A DNA stretch of 64,000 bases from Peribacillus frigoritolerans (lineage in GTDB: Bacteria; Bacillota; Bacilli; Bacillales; Bacillaceae): contig NZ_SMZY01000001.1 in NCBI RefSeq assembly GCF_004358755.1, positions 558,001 to 622,000 on the forward strand, in the 5' to 3' direction. Shown here piece after piece: positions 53,400 to 62,707 of the stretch. The notes under the pieces were generated by a model that made no database searches, was not told where the DNA came from, and saw only the letters and a program-made list of their open reading frames with translations. The position numbers were made by a program, and so were the translations under genes. The number at the start of each line of letters is the position of its first letter. Within the stretch, counting starts at the first letter, position 1.

Positions 53400-53410
53400 A
53401 TTTATGTTTA

Positions 53411-53440
53411 CTTAACAATCGGGGGCTTTAATTGAAGAAT
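53411..53440 (+). repeat. GGGGC motif, copy 3 (after cargo gene 2)
   Basis: CTTAACAATCGGGGGCTTTA, then ATTGAAGAAT, 11 nt after the stop of cargo gene 2. Confidence 0.5.
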
Positions 53441-53447
53441 CGTCATA

Positions 53448-53485
53448 AAAAATGGTCAGAGGCATATCAGCCACTGACCATTTTT
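53448..53485. terminator. Bidirectional terminator near the right end of the element
   Basis: AAAAATGGTCAG (53448-53459) pairs perfectly with CTGACCATTTTT (53474-53485). A and T runs on both flanks allow use in either direction: it would end cargo transcription and also ypjC read-through from the other strand. Confidence 0.8.
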
Positions 53486-53548
53486 AATGCAAATATAATT
53501 GTTTTTTCTGTTACAAATAACTCTACCATTTTGTTTGTTTATTAGAAG

Positions 53549-53574
53549 TTTGTACTTCAAAACAGAACCCGTTA
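53549..53574 (-). repeat. Right terminal inverted repeat
   Basis: 26 bp reading inward as TAACGGGTTCTGTTTT and then GAAGTACAAA on the minus strand, 23 of 26 positions identical to the left end. Confidence 0.85.
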
Positions 53575-53614
53575 CCAGCAGAGAGGCTTTTTTGTTTGAA
53601 CTATTTTTAAATAA

Positions 53615-54487
53615 TTATCGGTGAATGGGATTCTTATCCGCATCTAATGTAAATCCTTCGCCAAGCACATCATGCACATCGCTTACTGCAACAAATGCAT
53701 GTGGATCAACTGAGGTTATGACCATTTTAAGCCGGACAATTTCGTTTTTGCCGACTACACAATACAAAACGTTGCGATCCATCTTTGAGAAAGATCCCTG
53801 ACCTTTTAAAATGGTTACACCGCGGTCCATCTCCTGCATAATTCTGTCAGCTATTTCCCCGTTGCGCTCTGATATAATGGTAGCTCCTTTGGCTGCATAG
53901 GCACCTTCCTGCATAAAGTCAATGACTTTCGCCGCAATAAATACTGCAACTAATGTATACATCGCTTCTTTATAGGATAAATAAGTGACAAGAGAGAGGG
54001 CAATGACGACAAAATCGAACATGAACATCGTTTTGCCCATGCTGACGCCTTTATATTTATGTACAAGCCGGGCGATGATATCTACTCCTCCGGTTGTACC
54101 CCCGTATCTGAAGATGATTCCAAGTCCGACACCGATAAATACCCCTGCAAATAAAGCTGCAAGAGTCAGATCGTCTTTTAGCGGCATATAAATCTGGAAA
54201 CGCTGAAACAGCCATAGAAATACCGATAATGCGACTGTTCCGATAATGGTATAGAGGAAGGTTGTCCTGCCAAGCAGCTTCCAGCCGATGAAAAAGATCG
54301 GAATGTTCAGCACGAGATTTGAAATGGATGGATCAATATCGAAAATAAAATATAAAAGCAGGGTAATTCCGGTAAAACCGCCTTCAGCCAAATTGTTCTG
54401 CATGTTAAAATGAACTAAACCAAATGCAAATATAGCTGAACCGAGTAAAATAAAGAAAATATTTCGTATTTTCAGTTGAGTGAACAT
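53615..54487 (-). CDS. ypjC: YpjC, YitT/DUF2179 family membrane protein
   Basis: Protein of about 290 aa with five or six N-terminal membrane helices and a C-terminal soluble DUF2179 domain (about 205-290; VTILKGQGSFSKMDRNVLYCVV). The segment LGSAIFAFGLVHFNMQNNLAEGGFTGITLLLY is typical of the YitT family. The start ATG 54487 lies about 8 nt after AGAGG; ATG 54499 immediately adjoins that box. It is convergent with ypjB, and its natural terminator has been split by the inserted element. Transport function is suspected for the family but unproven. Confidence 0.85.
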   Translation of the reverse strand: MFTQLKIRNIFFILLGSAIFAFGLVHFNMQNNLAEGGFTGITLLLYFIFDIDPSISNLVLNIPIFFIGWKLLGRTTFLYTIIGTVALSVFLWLFQRFQIYMPLKDDLTLAALFAGVFIGVGLGIIFRYGGTTGGVDIIARLVHKYKGVSMGKTMFMFDFVVIALSLVTYLSYKEAMYTLVAVFIAAKVIDFMQEGAYAAKGATIISERNGEIADRIMQEMDRGVTILKGQGSFSKMDRNVLYCVVGKNEIVRLKMVITSVDPHAFVAVSDVHDVLGEGFTLDADKNPIHR

Positions 54488-54581
54488 GCTGTACATCATC
54501 CTCTGCTCTAAGTCTTAGCGATAATATTATAGATGATGGAAACAAAAGGTGCAATCTGAGCCTGAAAGACGACCTAAAAAT

Positions 54582-54610
54582 TTGTCAAAAAGGCTGAGAC
54601 CCGCTAACAT
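54582..54610 (+). promoter_or_regulatory. Sigma-A promoter of the ypjD-dapB operon
   Basis: TTGTCA (54582-54587), exactly 17 nt and TAACAT (54605-54610), about 30 nt before ypjD. Confidence 0.45.
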
Positions 54611-54639
54611 GGAAAGGAATGAAGTTGAGGTGAAGAATC

Positions 54640-54969
54640 ATGAATAATAAAACGATGAAAGATCTCCAAAAAGAAGTTGACGACTATATTGGGCAATTTA
54701 AAGAAGGCTACTTCAGTCCGCTTGCCATGATGGCGAGGTTAACAGAAGAAATGGGCGAACTTGCCCGTGAGATAAATCATACATACGGTGAAAAACCAAA
54801 AAAGCAGACAGAACAGGAAAAAAAGATAGAGGAAGAAGCGGGCGATATTTTATTTGTCTTAATCTGTCTTGCCAATTCTTTAAATATTGATCTTGAAGAA
54901 GCGCATAACCTTGTGATGAAGAAGTTTAATACAAGAGACAAAGACCGCTGGACCAAAATAGATTCTTAA
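54640..54969 (+). CDS. ypjD: YpjD, MazG-type nucleotide pyrophosphohydrolase
   Basis: Protein of 109 aa of the all-alpha NTP-pyrophosphatase superfamily, expected to hydrolyse (d)NTPs or damaged nucleotides to monophosphates. The metal-binding ExxE and ExxD pairs are seen in TEEMGELAREI and EEEAGDILFVLI. TTGAGGTGAAG precedes ATG 54640. dapB begins 12 nt after it, so it heads a long operon running to birA. Its exact substrate is not evident. Confidence 0.88.
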   Translation: MNNKTMKDLQKEVDDYIGQFKEGYFSPLAMMARLTEEMGELAREINHTYGEKPKKQTEQEKKIEEEAGDILFVLICLANSLNIDLEEAHNLVMKKFNTRDKDRWTKIDS

Positions 54970-54981
54970 GGAGAAACAGAC

Positions 54982-55779
54982 ATGGAAACAATCAAAATTG
55001 TTATTGCAGGACCTAGGGGAAGAATGGGAAGAGAAGCCGTTAAACTTGTGGAAGAAACGGAACACTTCTCACTTGTGGGGGTCATTGATCATAAATTTGA
55101 AGGACAAAAGCTCAGCGAAGCAGATGATTTTAAAAGCCATGCCATGATCTACACAGATATTGAGAAATGCTTTTCCGAAACGAAGCCGGACGTTTTAATC
55201 GATCTGACAACACCTGAAATCGGGAAAATCCATACGAAGAAAGCACTTGAATATGGAGTAAGACCTGTTGTGGGGACGACGGGATTTTCGGATGCCGATT
55301 TAAAGGAACTTGAAAAACTGACAGAAGACAGAGGGATTGGCGCCATTATTGCACCGAACTTTGCCATTGGAGCTATTTTAATGATGAAATTTTCACAAAT
55401 GGCCGCAAAATACTTCAGTGATGTAGAAATCCTTGAAATGCATCATGATCAAAAGCTTGATGCACCTTCTGGCACAGGACTGAAAACAGCTGAAATGATT
55501 TCCGCAGTGAGAGAGGCAAAAGAACAGGGTCATCCTGACGAAAAAGAAACATTAGCGGGAGCAAGGGGAGCAAATTATCAGGGAATTCATGTTCACAGCA
55601 TCCGCCTGCCGGGGCTTGTCGCTCATCAGGAAGTCTTGTTCGGAGGGGACGGGCAGACATTATCCATCCGTCATGATTCATTTAATCGGGCATCCTTCAT
55701 GTCAGGCGTAAAATTATGCGTAGAGCAAATTATGAAACTTGATGTATTGGTTTACGGGCTAGAAAATTTAATCGACTAA
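54982..55779 (+). CDS. dapB: 4-hydroxy-tetrahydrodipicolinate reductase
   Basis: NAD(P)H-dependent enzyme of 265 aa in the diaminopimelate/lysine pathway, which also supplies dipicolinate for spores. Motifs: [14 protein letters not shown] (nucleotide binding), [32 protein letters not shown] and the catalytic [14 protein letters not shown] with its histidine and lysine. AAGGAG precedes ATG 54982. mgsA follows 13 nt later. Confidence 0.96.
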   Translation: METIKIVIAGPRGRMGREAVKLVEETEHFSLVGVIDHKFEGQKLSEADDFKSHAMIYTDIEKCFSETKPDVLIDLTTPEIGKIHTKKALEYGVRPVVGTTGFSDADLKELEKLTEDRGIGAIIAPNFAIGAILMMKFSQMAAKYFSDVEILEMHHDQKLDAPSGTGLKTAEMISAVREAKEQGHPDEKETLAGARGANYQGIHVHSIRLPGLVAHQEVLFGGDGQTLSIRHDSFNRASFMSGVKLCVEQIMKLDVLVYGLENLID

Positions 55780-55792
55780 AGGGGAATGTCTG

Positions 55793-56221
55793 ATGAATAT
55801 TGCACTCATTGCTCACGATAAGAAGAAAAATGATTTAATCCAATTTACGCTTGCTTACAAAGGGATTCTTGAGAAGCACAAGCTATATGCAACAGGAACG
55901 ACCGGTTTTAAAGTTTCTGAAGCTACAGGGCTTAGTATTCACCGTTTTCAATCTGGACCACTTGGCGGCGATCAGGAAATTGGAGCGTGCATCGCAAACA
56001 ATGCAATGGATATGGTCATCTTTTTCAGAGATCCGCTTACAGCGCAGCCGCATGAACCTGATGTTACGGCCCTTATCCGGTTATGTGATGTTTATGCCGT
56101 TCCGCTTGCGACAAATATGGGAACTGCTGAAATCCTAATCCGCGGCCTTGAACGCGGTGATTTGAAATGGAGATCAATTGTAAATGACAAAGAAATCGAT
56201 GACGACTATGGAAAAGAATAA
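55793..56221 (+). CDS. mgsA: Methylglyoxal synthase
   Basis: Enzyme of 142 aa that converts dihydroxyacetone phosphate to methylglyoxal and phosphate, a bypass of lower glycolysis. Family residues: [17 protein letters not shown], the phosphate and catalytic segment [14 protein letters not shown], and [26 protein letters not shown] precedes ATG 55793. Its product is toxic, and bacillithiol (made by the next genes) takes part in its detoxification, so the linkage may be functional. Confidence 0.95.
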   Translation: MNIALIAHDKKKNDLIQFTLAYKGILEKHKLYATGTTGFKVSEATGLSIHRFQSGPLGGDQEIGACIANNAMDMVIFFRDPLTAQPHEPDVTALIRLCDVYAVPLATNMGTAEILIRGLERGDLKWRSIVNDKEIDDDYGKE

Positions 56222-56924
56222 GCTTGATATCCTTGCCTTTGGAGCTCATCCTGATGATGCCGAAATCGGAATGGGAGGAACTCTTGCAAAATACGCAGAG
56301 CAGGGCTTCAAAATTGGCATTTGCGATTTAACAGAAGCAGAGCTATCATCCAACGGTACTGTAGAACTCAGGCAGGAAGAAGCAGAACGTGCATCAAGTA
56401 TACTCGGCATACATAAACGTATTTTTCTCAATTTGCCAGACAGAGGACTATACTTGAAAGAACAATATATTGAAAAGATTGTATCAGTCATCCGGGAATA
56501 CAAGCCCCGTCTTGTGTTTGTTCCATGGTATGAAGACCGTCATCCCGACCACGGAAATTGCGCGAAATTGGTGGAAGAAGCAAGTTTTTCAGCCGGTGTG
56601 AAAAAAGTGAGCGAACCCGGAGGCCTTCCCCCTCATCGTGTAAACCGCCTATATTATTACATGATTAATGGGTACCATAAGCCGGATTTCGTGGTCGATA
56701 TTACTGATACAATGGATAAAAAACTCTCAAGTTTAAGAGCATATGAAAGTCAGTTTATTAAAAGTGATTCTTCCTTAATCACCCCATTAATTAATGGATA
56801 CATAGAAAGTGTAGAGAGCCGTGAGCGCTTATTCGGCAAAGAGGCAGGCGTTAAGTATGCGGAGGGATTTTTAACAAAATCCCCGATTCTGCTCGACAAA
56901 GATTTAATAGGGGACAGATTATGA
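56208..56924 (+). CDS. bshB1: BshB1, N-acetyl-GlcNAc-malate deacetylase (bacillithiol)
   Basis: Zinc deacetylase of about 238 aa of the LmbE/PIG-L family that removes acetyl from GlcNAc-malate, the second step of bacillithiol synthesis. The zinc motif [12 protein letters not shown] is at the N-terminus, and the second zinc histidine lies in [14 protein letters not shown]. The start is taken at ATG 56208; an ATG at 56184 would give eight more residues. Either overlaps the mgsA end, and neither has a strong RBS, so coupling to mgsA translation is likely. bshA overlaps its stop. Confidence 0.93.
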   Translation: MEKNKLDILAFGAHPDDAEIGMGGTLAKYAEQGFKIGICDLTEAELSSNGTVELRQEEAERASSILGIHKRIFLNLPDRGLYLKEQYIEKIVSVIREYKPRLVFVPWYEDRHPDHGNCAKLVEEASFSAGVKKVSEPGGLPPHRVNRLYYYMINGYHKPDFVVDITDTMDKKLSSLRAYESQFIKSDSSLITPLINGYIESVESRERLFGKEAGVKYAEGFLTKSPILLDKDLIGDRL

Positions 56925-58066
56925 AGAAATTAAAAATAGGCATTACATGCTATCCTACAGTCGGCGGTTCAGGCGTGGTAGCGACGGAGCTTGGGAAAAA
57001 GCTTGCTGAAAATGGACATGAGATTCATTTTGTCACAACAAGCAGACCCTTCCGGTTAAACAAAATGTATCACAATATTTTTTTCCATGAAGTTGAGGTT
57101 AATCAGTATTCTGTCTTTAAACATCCGCCGTATGATCTTGCCCTTGCAAGTAAAATGGCCGAGGTCGCAAAGCGTGAAGAACTAGACCTGTTTCATGTCC
57201 ACTACGCTGTGCCTCACGCGATTTGCGCGCACTTGGCCAAACAAATGACAGGCGATCATCTGAAAATTGTCACCACGCTGCACGGAACGGATATAACGGT
57301 TTTGGGACATGATTTATCCCTTTCAAATATGATCAAGTTTGGCATAGAAGCTTCTGATTCTGTTACAGCTGTTTCAAAAGCTCTTGCTGATCAAACCTAT
57401 GATCTGCTGAACCCTGATAAAGAAATTCAGACGGTCTATAATTTTATTGATGAACGCATTTATCAGAAACAGGATGCAGCTCATTTGAAAAGTGAATACG
57501 GGATTTCAGAAGACGAAAAGGTCATCATCCATGTTTCAAATTTCCGGCAAGTGAAGCGGGTTCAGGATGTTGTCCGTGTTTTTGCGCGTGTTTTAGACAA
57601 AGTCAAATCAAAGCTTCTGCTTGTAGGCGATGGTCCTGAAATGACATCAGTCTGTAAATTGGTCAAAGAACTTGGAATTAAAGAAAACGTTCTATTTCTT
57701 GGGAAGCAAAATCACTTGGAAGAGCTATATTCGATCAGTGATTTGAAACTGCTATTATCTGAGAAGGAAAGCTTCGGTCTGGTTCTTCTTGAAGCAATGG
57801 CATGCGGTGTGCCTTGTGTCGCAACAAACATCGGGGGCATCCCTGAAGTAATTAAAGATGGAATTTCAGGTTTCTTATGTGATGTAGGGGATATTAAAGC
57901 AATTGCCGAAAAAACAAGTTCGATATTAATGGATAAACAGCTCTATGAACGAATGTCATCTGCGTCTGTGAGAATTGCCCAGGAAGAATTTCATTCAAGC
58001 CTCATCGTGAAGCAGTACGAGGATCTTTACTACGGATTGCTGGATTCTGGTGAACGTGATGAATAA
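56921..58066 (+). CDS. bshA: BshA, L-malate glycosyltransferase (bacillithiol)
   Basis: GT4-family enzyme of 381 aa that joins UDP-GlcNAc and L-malate, the first step of bacillithiol synthesis. The N-terminal [20 protein letters not shown] loop binds substrate; [11 protein letters not shown] and the C-terminal [30 protein letters not shown] nucleotide-sugar motif are clear. ATG 56921 overlaps the bshB1 stop as ATGA. Order bshB1-bshA-cca is that of B. subtilis. Confidence 0.95.
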   Translation: MKKLKIGITCYPTVGGSGVVATELGKKLAENGHEIHFVTTSRPFRLNKMYHNIFFHEVEVNQYSVFKHPPYDLALASKMAEVAKREELDLFHVHYAVPHAICAHLAKQMTGDHLKIVTTLHGTDITVLGHDLSLSNMIKFGIEASDSVTAVSKALADQTYDLLNPDKEIQTVYNFIDERIYQKQDAAHLKSEYGISEDEKVIIHVSNFRQVKRVQDVVRVFARVLDKVKSKLLLVGDGPEMTSVCKLVKELGIKENVLFLGKQNHLEELYSISDLKLLLSEKESFGLVLLEAMACGVPCVATNIGGIPEVIKDGISGFLCDVGDIKAIAEKTSSILMDKQLYERMSSASVRIAQEEFHSSLIVKQYEDLYYGLLDSGERDE

Positions 58067-59258
58067 AGAATTTCAAGACGCGCTTCCGGTGATCCGAAGG
58101 TTAAAAGAACATGGTTTTGAAGCCTATTTTGTGGGCGGTTCTGTAAGGGATCAGCTGCTTAAAAAGGAAATTAAAGATGTAGATATCGCATCTTCTGCAG
58201 CGCCGGAACAAGTGAAAGCTCTTTTTGAAAAAACAATTGATATTGGATCTCTGCACGGGACAATGATTGTGATTGTTGGCGGCATCCATTATGAAATTAC
58301 GACCTTCAGAACGGAGTCTGCATATGAAGACAATCGCAGACCAAGCGGGGTCACATTTGTATCTTCCCTGAAGGAAGATTTGAAAAGACGGGATTTTACT
58401 GTAAATGCGATGGCTATGGATGATGAAGGAAGAATCATTGATTATTTTCAAGGGAAAGAGCATGCCGAAGCAAAGCTGATTACGACTGTAGGCAGTCCGC
58501 ATGAGCGCTTTTCTGAAGATGCACTGAGAATGATGAGAGCGGTGCGCTTTGTAAGCCAGCTTGGCTTCTCTTTAAGCGGAGATACGTATGAGGCAATCTG
58601 TGAGAAAACGCACCTGCTTGAAAAAATATCTGTCGAGCGAAAGACGGCGGAGTTTGAAAAAATCATGGCAGGAGACGGAAGCGGGCGAGCTTTGAAGCTT
58701 GTTGCAGAAACAGGCATCATAGATTACCTTCCTGGTTTAGATGGGAAAAAACAGCATCTGCTGAAGGCTTGTGCCCTGGAAATTAATGGCTTGTCTTCAA
58801 CCGAAGAACGCTGGACAGCATTGCTGGATGTTTTGGAAATAAACAGCATAGAAGCATTTTTGAAAAGCTGGAAGCTTTCAAATCGCCAAATTGAGATGAT
58901 CGCTAAAAATAGTTTATATTTACAAAAACGCAAGAAGAGTGAATGGACAAGGCTGTCCGTTTACGAGGCAGGCCTGCATTGCACCCTTGAAGTAGAAGCT
59001 GTTTATTGCCTAATAAAAGGGAAAGCGCTGTCCTGCGAGAGAACGGCAGAGCTAAAAGCACTTTACCAGAGTCTGCCGATTCACTCTAAAAATGAACTCG
59101 CGATTGGCGGAGCTGACCTGATGAAGATCAGCAGTCAAAAGCCAGGCCCGTGGATGGGCGAATTACTTAAAAAGATTGAGCTCGCAGTTGTGAACGATGA
59201 AGTCGAAAACAGCAAGGAAGCTATTAAGGAGATGTTAGCATCGTGCAATCTGATTTAA
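58059..59258 (+). CDS. cca: CCA tRNA nucleotidyltransferase
   Basis: Class II nucleotidyltransferase of 399 aa that adds or repairs the 3'-CCA of tRNA without a template. Motifs: [12 protein letters not shown] (A), the metal aspartates of [18 protein letters not shown], and the DxxR-type [20 protein letters not shown]-terminal helical tRNA-binding part follows. ATG 58059 lies 6-7 nt after GGTGA inside the bshA end. It overlaps birA by 16 nt. Confidence 0.95.
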   Translation: MNKEFQDALPVIRRLKEHGFEAYFVGGSVRDQLLKKEIKDVDIASSAAPEQVKALFEKTIDIGSLHGTMIVIVGGIHYEITTFRTESAYEDNRRPSGVTFVSSLKEDLKRRDFTVNAMAMDDEGRIIDYFQGKEHAEAKLITTVGSPHERFSEDALRMMRAVRFVSQLGFSLSGDTYEAICEKTHLLEKISVERKTAEFEKIMAGDGSGRALKLVAETGIIDYLPGLDGKKQHLLKACALEINGLSSTEERWTALLDVLEINSIEAFLKSWKLSNRQIEMIAKNSLYLQKRKKSEWTRLSVYEAGLHCTLEVEAVYCLIKGKALSCERTAELKALYQSLPIHSKNELAIGGADLMKISSQKPGPWMGELLKKIELAVVNDEVENSKEAIKEMLASCNLI

Positions 59259-60226
59259 GAACACGATTGTTGCAGGCTTTTTCAGAAGCTGAAGGGGAGT
59301 TTCTATCCGGCCAGAAACTAAGTGAAACTCTTGGCTGCTCAAGAACAGCAGTCTGGAAGCATATTGAAGATTTAAGAAGCGAAGGGTATGAGCTTGAAGC
59401 TGTGAGAAAGCGCGGCTACAGAATCACTCATAAGCCTGATAAAATCAGCGGCAATGAAATTCAGCTTGGACTGAAGACAGAATTTATGGGCCGTCATATT
59501 CATTTTGAAGAGGTTGTTTCATCCACACAAAAAATTGCCCACTCATTAGCGGGGGATGGAGCGGAGGAAGGAACAATTGTCGTAGCGGATCAGCAGACAG
59601 GCGGAAGAGGCAGACTCGCCCGGGCGTGGTACTCTCCAAAGCAGACAGGCATTTGGATGAGCATGATTCTCAGACCGAAGATTCCGATTAACAAAACACC
59701 GCAGCTAACCCTGCTGACTGCTGTCGCTCTTATCCAGGCGATTGAAGAAGTGACAGGACTTACACCAGAAATCAAGTGGCCGAATGATATTATGATAAAC
59801 GGCAAAAAGATTGTCGGCATTTTGACGGAACTTCAGGCAGAAGCAGACAGAGTCCATTCTGTCATCATTGGAATCGGAATGAATGTCAATCACAGTCTGG
59901 ATCAATTCCCTGAGGAGCTGCAGGCAATTGCTACCTCCATTGCTGAGGAAACAGGAGAACCGGCTGACAGGGCTCAGGTAATTCAGGCCATCATGAAGAA
60001 TTTCGAAAAGCTCTATACCAGCTATTTGATTCATGGATTTAAACCTGTAAAGCTGCTGTGGGAAAGTTACGCCATCAGCCTGAATAAAACTCTCATTGCA
60101 AGAACCCTTCAGGGCACCATTCGCGGGCGTGCCATCGGTATTGATGATGAAGGTGTGCTGCTTCTTGAAACAGCCGAAGGCAAAATTGAAAAAATTTATT
60201 CTGCAGATATCGAAATTCAGTCTTAA
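59243..60226 (+). CDS. birA: BirA, biotin-protein ligase and biotin repressor
   Basis: Bifunctional protein of 327 aa. The N-terminal winged helix-turn-helix (GQKLSETLGCSRTAVWKHIEDLRSEGY) makes it the DNA-binding regulatory type. The central ligase domain has the biotinyl-AMP loop GGRGRLARAWYSPK, KWPNDIMINGKKIVGILTE and GIGMNVNH; a C-terminal SH3-like domain ends it. GTG 59243 follows AAGGAG. It both attaches biotin to carboxylases and represses biotin genes. Confidence 0.95.
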   Translation: MQSDLRTRLLQAFSEAEGEFLSGQKLSETLGCSRTAVWKHIEDLRSEGYELEAVRKRGYRITHKPDKISGNEIQLGLKTEFMGRHIHFEEVVSSTQKIAHSLAGDGAEEGTIVVADQQTGGRGRLARAWYSPKQTGIWMSMILRPKIPINKTPQLTLLTAVALIQAIEEVTGLTPEIKWPNDIMINGKKIVGILTELQAEADRVHSVIIGIGMNVNHSLDQFPEELQAIATSIAEETGEPADRAQVIQAIMKNFEKLYTSYLIHGFKPVKLLWESYAISLNKTLIARTLQGTIRGRAIGIDDEGVLLLETAEGKIEKIYSADIEIQS

Positions 60227-60253
60227 TCGTTAACTAGTGCGTTCAACAATAAA

Positions 60254-60283
60254 TTGGTATCCCCTTTTATTTTCTGTTATAAT
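60254..60283 (+). promoter_or_regulatory. Sigma-A promoter of panBCD
   Basis: TTGGTA (60254-60259), 18 nt and a perfect TATAAT (60278-60283). Predicted transcript start is near 60290. Confidence 0.7.
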
Positions 60284-60288
60284 TCTAG

Positions 60289-60449
60289 GCGGGTAGTATC
60301 CTTAATTGGAACTGCACCTGCACTTAGTTTTATCACATATTTGAATAAAAGTTCTGCCTTGATCCGGAATGCGGACTGGGACAGAGGGATGAAAAACCGG
60401 CTGGATACGATGAGTATAATCCTTCTTCCTATTTGAAGAAGGTTTTTTC
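60289..60449 (+). ncRNA. Structured panB leader with terminal attenuator-like hairpin
   Basis: The leader begins with a hairpin in which GCGGGT (60289-60294) pairs with ACCTGC near 60321, with an unpaired A and an inner stem ending TCC/GGA. A second foldable stretch follows around 60362-60407 (ATCC...GGAT). It ends in CCTTCTTC-CTATTT-GAAGAAGG-TTTTTT (60421-60448), a complete terminator between promoter and panB. Its position fits the known pan RNA motif found upstream of panB in Firmicutes, but I cannot confirm the consensus by eye. It is not a T-box: no AGGGTGGNACCGCG-type sequence is present. Confidence 0.55.
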
Positions 60450-60497
60450 ATGTCACTCGGTTATGAAATTCCTCTGCAATTAATGGGAGGGGAAAAA

Positions 60498-61340
60498 ATG
60501 AAAACAAGATTGGATTTTATGAAAATGAAGCAGCAGCATGAACCGATTGTGATGCTTACCGCATACGATTATCCTTCAGCTAAGCTTGCAGAAGAGTCTG
60601 GCGTGGATATGATTTTAGTCGGTGATTCCCTTGGCATGGTTGTACTCGGCTATGATTCTACGGTGCCGGTTACAGTCAGTGATATGATTCATCACACAAA
60701 GGCTGTCAAAAGAGGAGCGCCTTCTACTTTCATTGTGACAGACATGCCGTTTATGTCCTATCACTTTTCAAAAGAGCAATCTTTAAAAAATGCAGCTGAA
60801 ATTATGCAGCAAAGCGGGGCACATGCTGTAAAGGTTGAGGGTGCTGATGATGTGCTTCCAATTATTGAAGCGCTTACAAGTGCGGGGGTTCCTGTTGTTG
60901 CCCATTTAGGGCTGACTCCGCAGTCAGTCGGTGTACTTGGCGGTTATAAAGTACAGGCAAAAGATGCTGAAAGTGCAAAAAAATTAATGCATGACGCAAA
61001 ACAGTGCGAGGAAGCGGGAGCAATCGCTTTAGTGCTTGAATGTGTGCCAAGACAGCTCGCTTCAGAAATTTCAAATAGATTAACCATTCCTGTCATAGGA
61101 ATCGGTGCAGGATCCGAAACAGATGGACAAGTGCTTGTTTATCACGACGTTCTCGGATACGGTGTGAACCGTGTGCCTAAATTTGTAAAGCAGTACACGA
61201 ACATCGGCGGACAAATTAAAACTTCTTTGAATGAATACGTACAAGAAGTAAAGAGCAGACAATTTCCTGAGCTAAAACATACCTTTACGATGAAAGATGA
61301 GGAACTTCAGTCTCTATATGGAGGAACTCAAGCCAAATGA
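60498..61340 (+). CDS. panB: 3-methyl-2-oxobutanoate hydroxymethyltransferase
   Basis: Enzyme of 280 aa that transfers a hydroxymethyl group from methylene-THF to ketoisovalerate, giving ketopantoate for coenzyme A synthesis. Motifs: [40 protein letters not shown] with metal aspartates, VADMPF-like [20 protein letters not shown] and GIGAG. GGGAGGGG precedes ATG 60498; an in-frame ATG at 60450 lies right after the leader terminator and is not favoured. It overlaps panC by 4 nt. Confidence 0.95.
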   Translation: MKTRLDFMKMKQQHEPIVMLTAYDYPSAKLAEESGVDMILVGDSLGMVVLGYDSTVPVTVSDMIHHTKAVKRGAPSTFIVTDMPFMSYHFSKEQSLKNAAEIMQQSGAHAVKVEGADDVLPIIEALTSAGVPVVAHLGLTPQSVGVLGGYKVQAKDAESAKKLMHDAKQCEEAGAIALVLECVPRQLASEISNRLTIPVIGIGAGSETDGQVLVYHDVLGYGVNRVPKFVKQYTNIGGQIKTSLNEYVQEVKSRQFPELKHTFTMKDEELQSLYGGTQAK

Positions 61341-62185
61341 AAATCATTACAGCAATAAAAGAACTGCAGCAGACTATGAAAGAGCATAAAAACTCACAGC
61401 AGTCGATTGGCTTTGTCCCGACAATGGGGTTTCTTCATGAAGGACATCTGAAATTAATGCAAGAGGCAAGAAGACAGAATGATATCCTGATCATCAGCAT
61501 ATTCGTCAATCCACTGCAATTTGGAGAGAATGAAGATTTTGATTCCTATCCGAGAAACATGGAGAGGGACACACGTCTTGCCGAAGAGGCAGGAGCAGAT
61601 TATATCTTTGCTCCATCAGTGAACGAAATGTACCAAAACGAGCCTTCCGTTACAGTCAAAGTAGAGAAGCGGACGGACGTTTTATGCGGAAAATCAAGAG
61701 CCGGCCACTTTGATGGTGTAGCAACAGTGTTAACTAAGCTTTTTAATCTGGTCGGGCCTGACCGCGCATATTTCGGAATGAAGGATGCACAGCAGGCAGC
61801 GGTTGTCAGCGGACTTATTTCAGACTTTCATTTCCCTGTAAAGCTCGTTCCCGTTCAGACTGTAAGGGAAGAAGACGGACTTGCAAAAAGCTCCCGCAAC
61901 GTTTATTTATCAGAAGAAGAAAGGAAGCAGGCCCCGCATCTTTATAAAGCCCTGCAGGCAGGAAAAGAAATGATGGTGAAAGGGGAAAAATCCCCGGCGG
62001 CCGTTATCAAATCCGTGTCATCCTATCTGTCGGCTCATACAGATGGCGTAATTGATTATGTGGAGATCTATTCCTATCCTGACCTTGAGACCTTGACGGA
62101 ATTGAAGGGGAACTTGATTCTCGCAGTTGCTGTCAAGTTTACAAAAGCAAGGCTTATTGATAATATGACAATCGAATTAAATTGA
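61337..62185 (+). CDS. panC: Pantothenate synthetase
   Basis: ATP-dependent ligase of 282 aa joining pantoate and beta-alanine. Signatures: [18 protein letters not shown] with the HxGH nucleotide motif, [35 protein letters not shown] and YFGMKDAQQ, and the SSRN motif. ATG 61337 overlaps the panB stop as ATGA. panD follows 45 nt after its stop. Confidence 0.96.
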   Translation: MKIITAIKELQQTMKEHKNSQQSIGFVPTMGFLHEGHLKLMQEARRQNDILIISIFVNPLQFGENEDFDSYPRNMERDTRLAEEAGADYIFAPSVNEMYQNEPSVTVKVEKRTDVLCGKSRAGHFDGVATVLTKLFNLVGPDRAYFGMKDAQQAAVVSGLISDFHFPVKLVPVQTVREEDGLAKSSRNVYLSEEERKQAPHLYKALQAGKEMMVKGEKSPAAVIKSVSSYLSAHTDGVIDYVEIYSYPDLETLTELKGNLILAVAVKFTKARLIDNMTIELN

Positions 62186-62230
62186 AAAAGAATGAAATTT
62201 ATATAGAGAACAGCAGTGGAGGAGATCATA

Positions 62231-62614
62231 ATGTTTCGTACAATGATGAAGGGGAAAATTCATCGTGCAAGAGTCACGGAAGCAAACTTGAATTATGTCG
62301 GCAGCATCACGATTGATGAAGATATTCTGGATGCCGTTGATATGCTTCCTAATGAAAAAGTGCAAATCGTCAACAACAACAATGGTGCCAGGTTTGAAAC
62401 ATACATCATTCCTGGTCCGCGCGGGTCTGGCGTTGTGTGCCTGAACGGCGCAGCAGCAAGACTTGTACAGGAAGATGACGTTGTTATTATCATTTCGTAT
62501 GCAATGGTAGCGGAAGAAAAGGTCCGTGATCATGAACCTAAAGTAGCCATCATGAATGAAAAAAATCAGATTGTCGAACTTCTCGGCCAGGAGCCTGCGG
62601 CAACCATTTTATAA
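62231..62614 (+). CDS. panD: Aspartate 1-decarboxylase, proenzyme
   Basis: Protein of 127 aa that makes beta-alanine from aspartate. The pyruvoyl cofactor forms by self-cleavage at the Gly-Ser bond in YVGSITID (residues 24-25). NGARFETY and CLNGAAARL are family blocks. GTGGAGGAG fixes ATG 62231; a GTG 15 nt upstream is part of that box. A terminator ends the pan operon. Confidence 0.96.
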   Translation: MFRTMMKGKIHRARVTEANLNYVGSITIDEDILDAVDMLPNEKVQIVNNNNGARFETYIIPGPRGSGVVCLNGAAARLVQEDDVVIIISYAMVAEEKVRDHEPKVAIMNEKNQIVELLGQEPAATIL

Positions 62615-62622
62615 TTTTTTTA

Positions 62623-62654
62623 AAAATCCCCCGATTGTTTGGGGGATTTTGCTT
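62623..62654 (+). terminator. Terminator after panBCD
   Basis: AAAATCCCCC and GGGGGATTTT form a perfect 10-bp stem across 8 nt, with A and T flanks. Confidence 0.9.
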
Positions 62655-62707
62655 TATAAGTGGTAAAATAACGTTATTGGTTTTTCGATTAATTGAGGTG
62701 TATCAAA

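Larger units (their letters stand above)
52439..53583. mobile_element. Transposase-less element with terminal inverted repeats and 9-bp target duplication
   Basis: CCAGCAGAG flanks the element directly at 52439-52447 and 53575-53583. The element proper (52448-53574, 1,127 bp) ends in 26-bp inverted repeats that match at 23 positions; both begin TAACGGGTTC from the outside and share AGTACAAA inside. Removing it restores AAAAAGCCT-CCAGCAGAG-AGGCTTTTT, a bidirectional terminator with the duplicated 9 nt as its loop. Inside are two small membrane-protein genes and no transposase or recombinase. It must have been moved by an enzyme encoded elsewhere. The family is not assigned. Confidence 0.85.

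Noticed and set aside
52448-53574. Intact insertion sequence
   Set aside because: Ends and target duplication are present, but no reading frame long enough for a transposase exists on either strand.
60284-60497. T-box riboswitch upstream of panB
   Set aside because: No T-box core sequence or specifier loop is seen; the pan RNA motif is a better positional fit.
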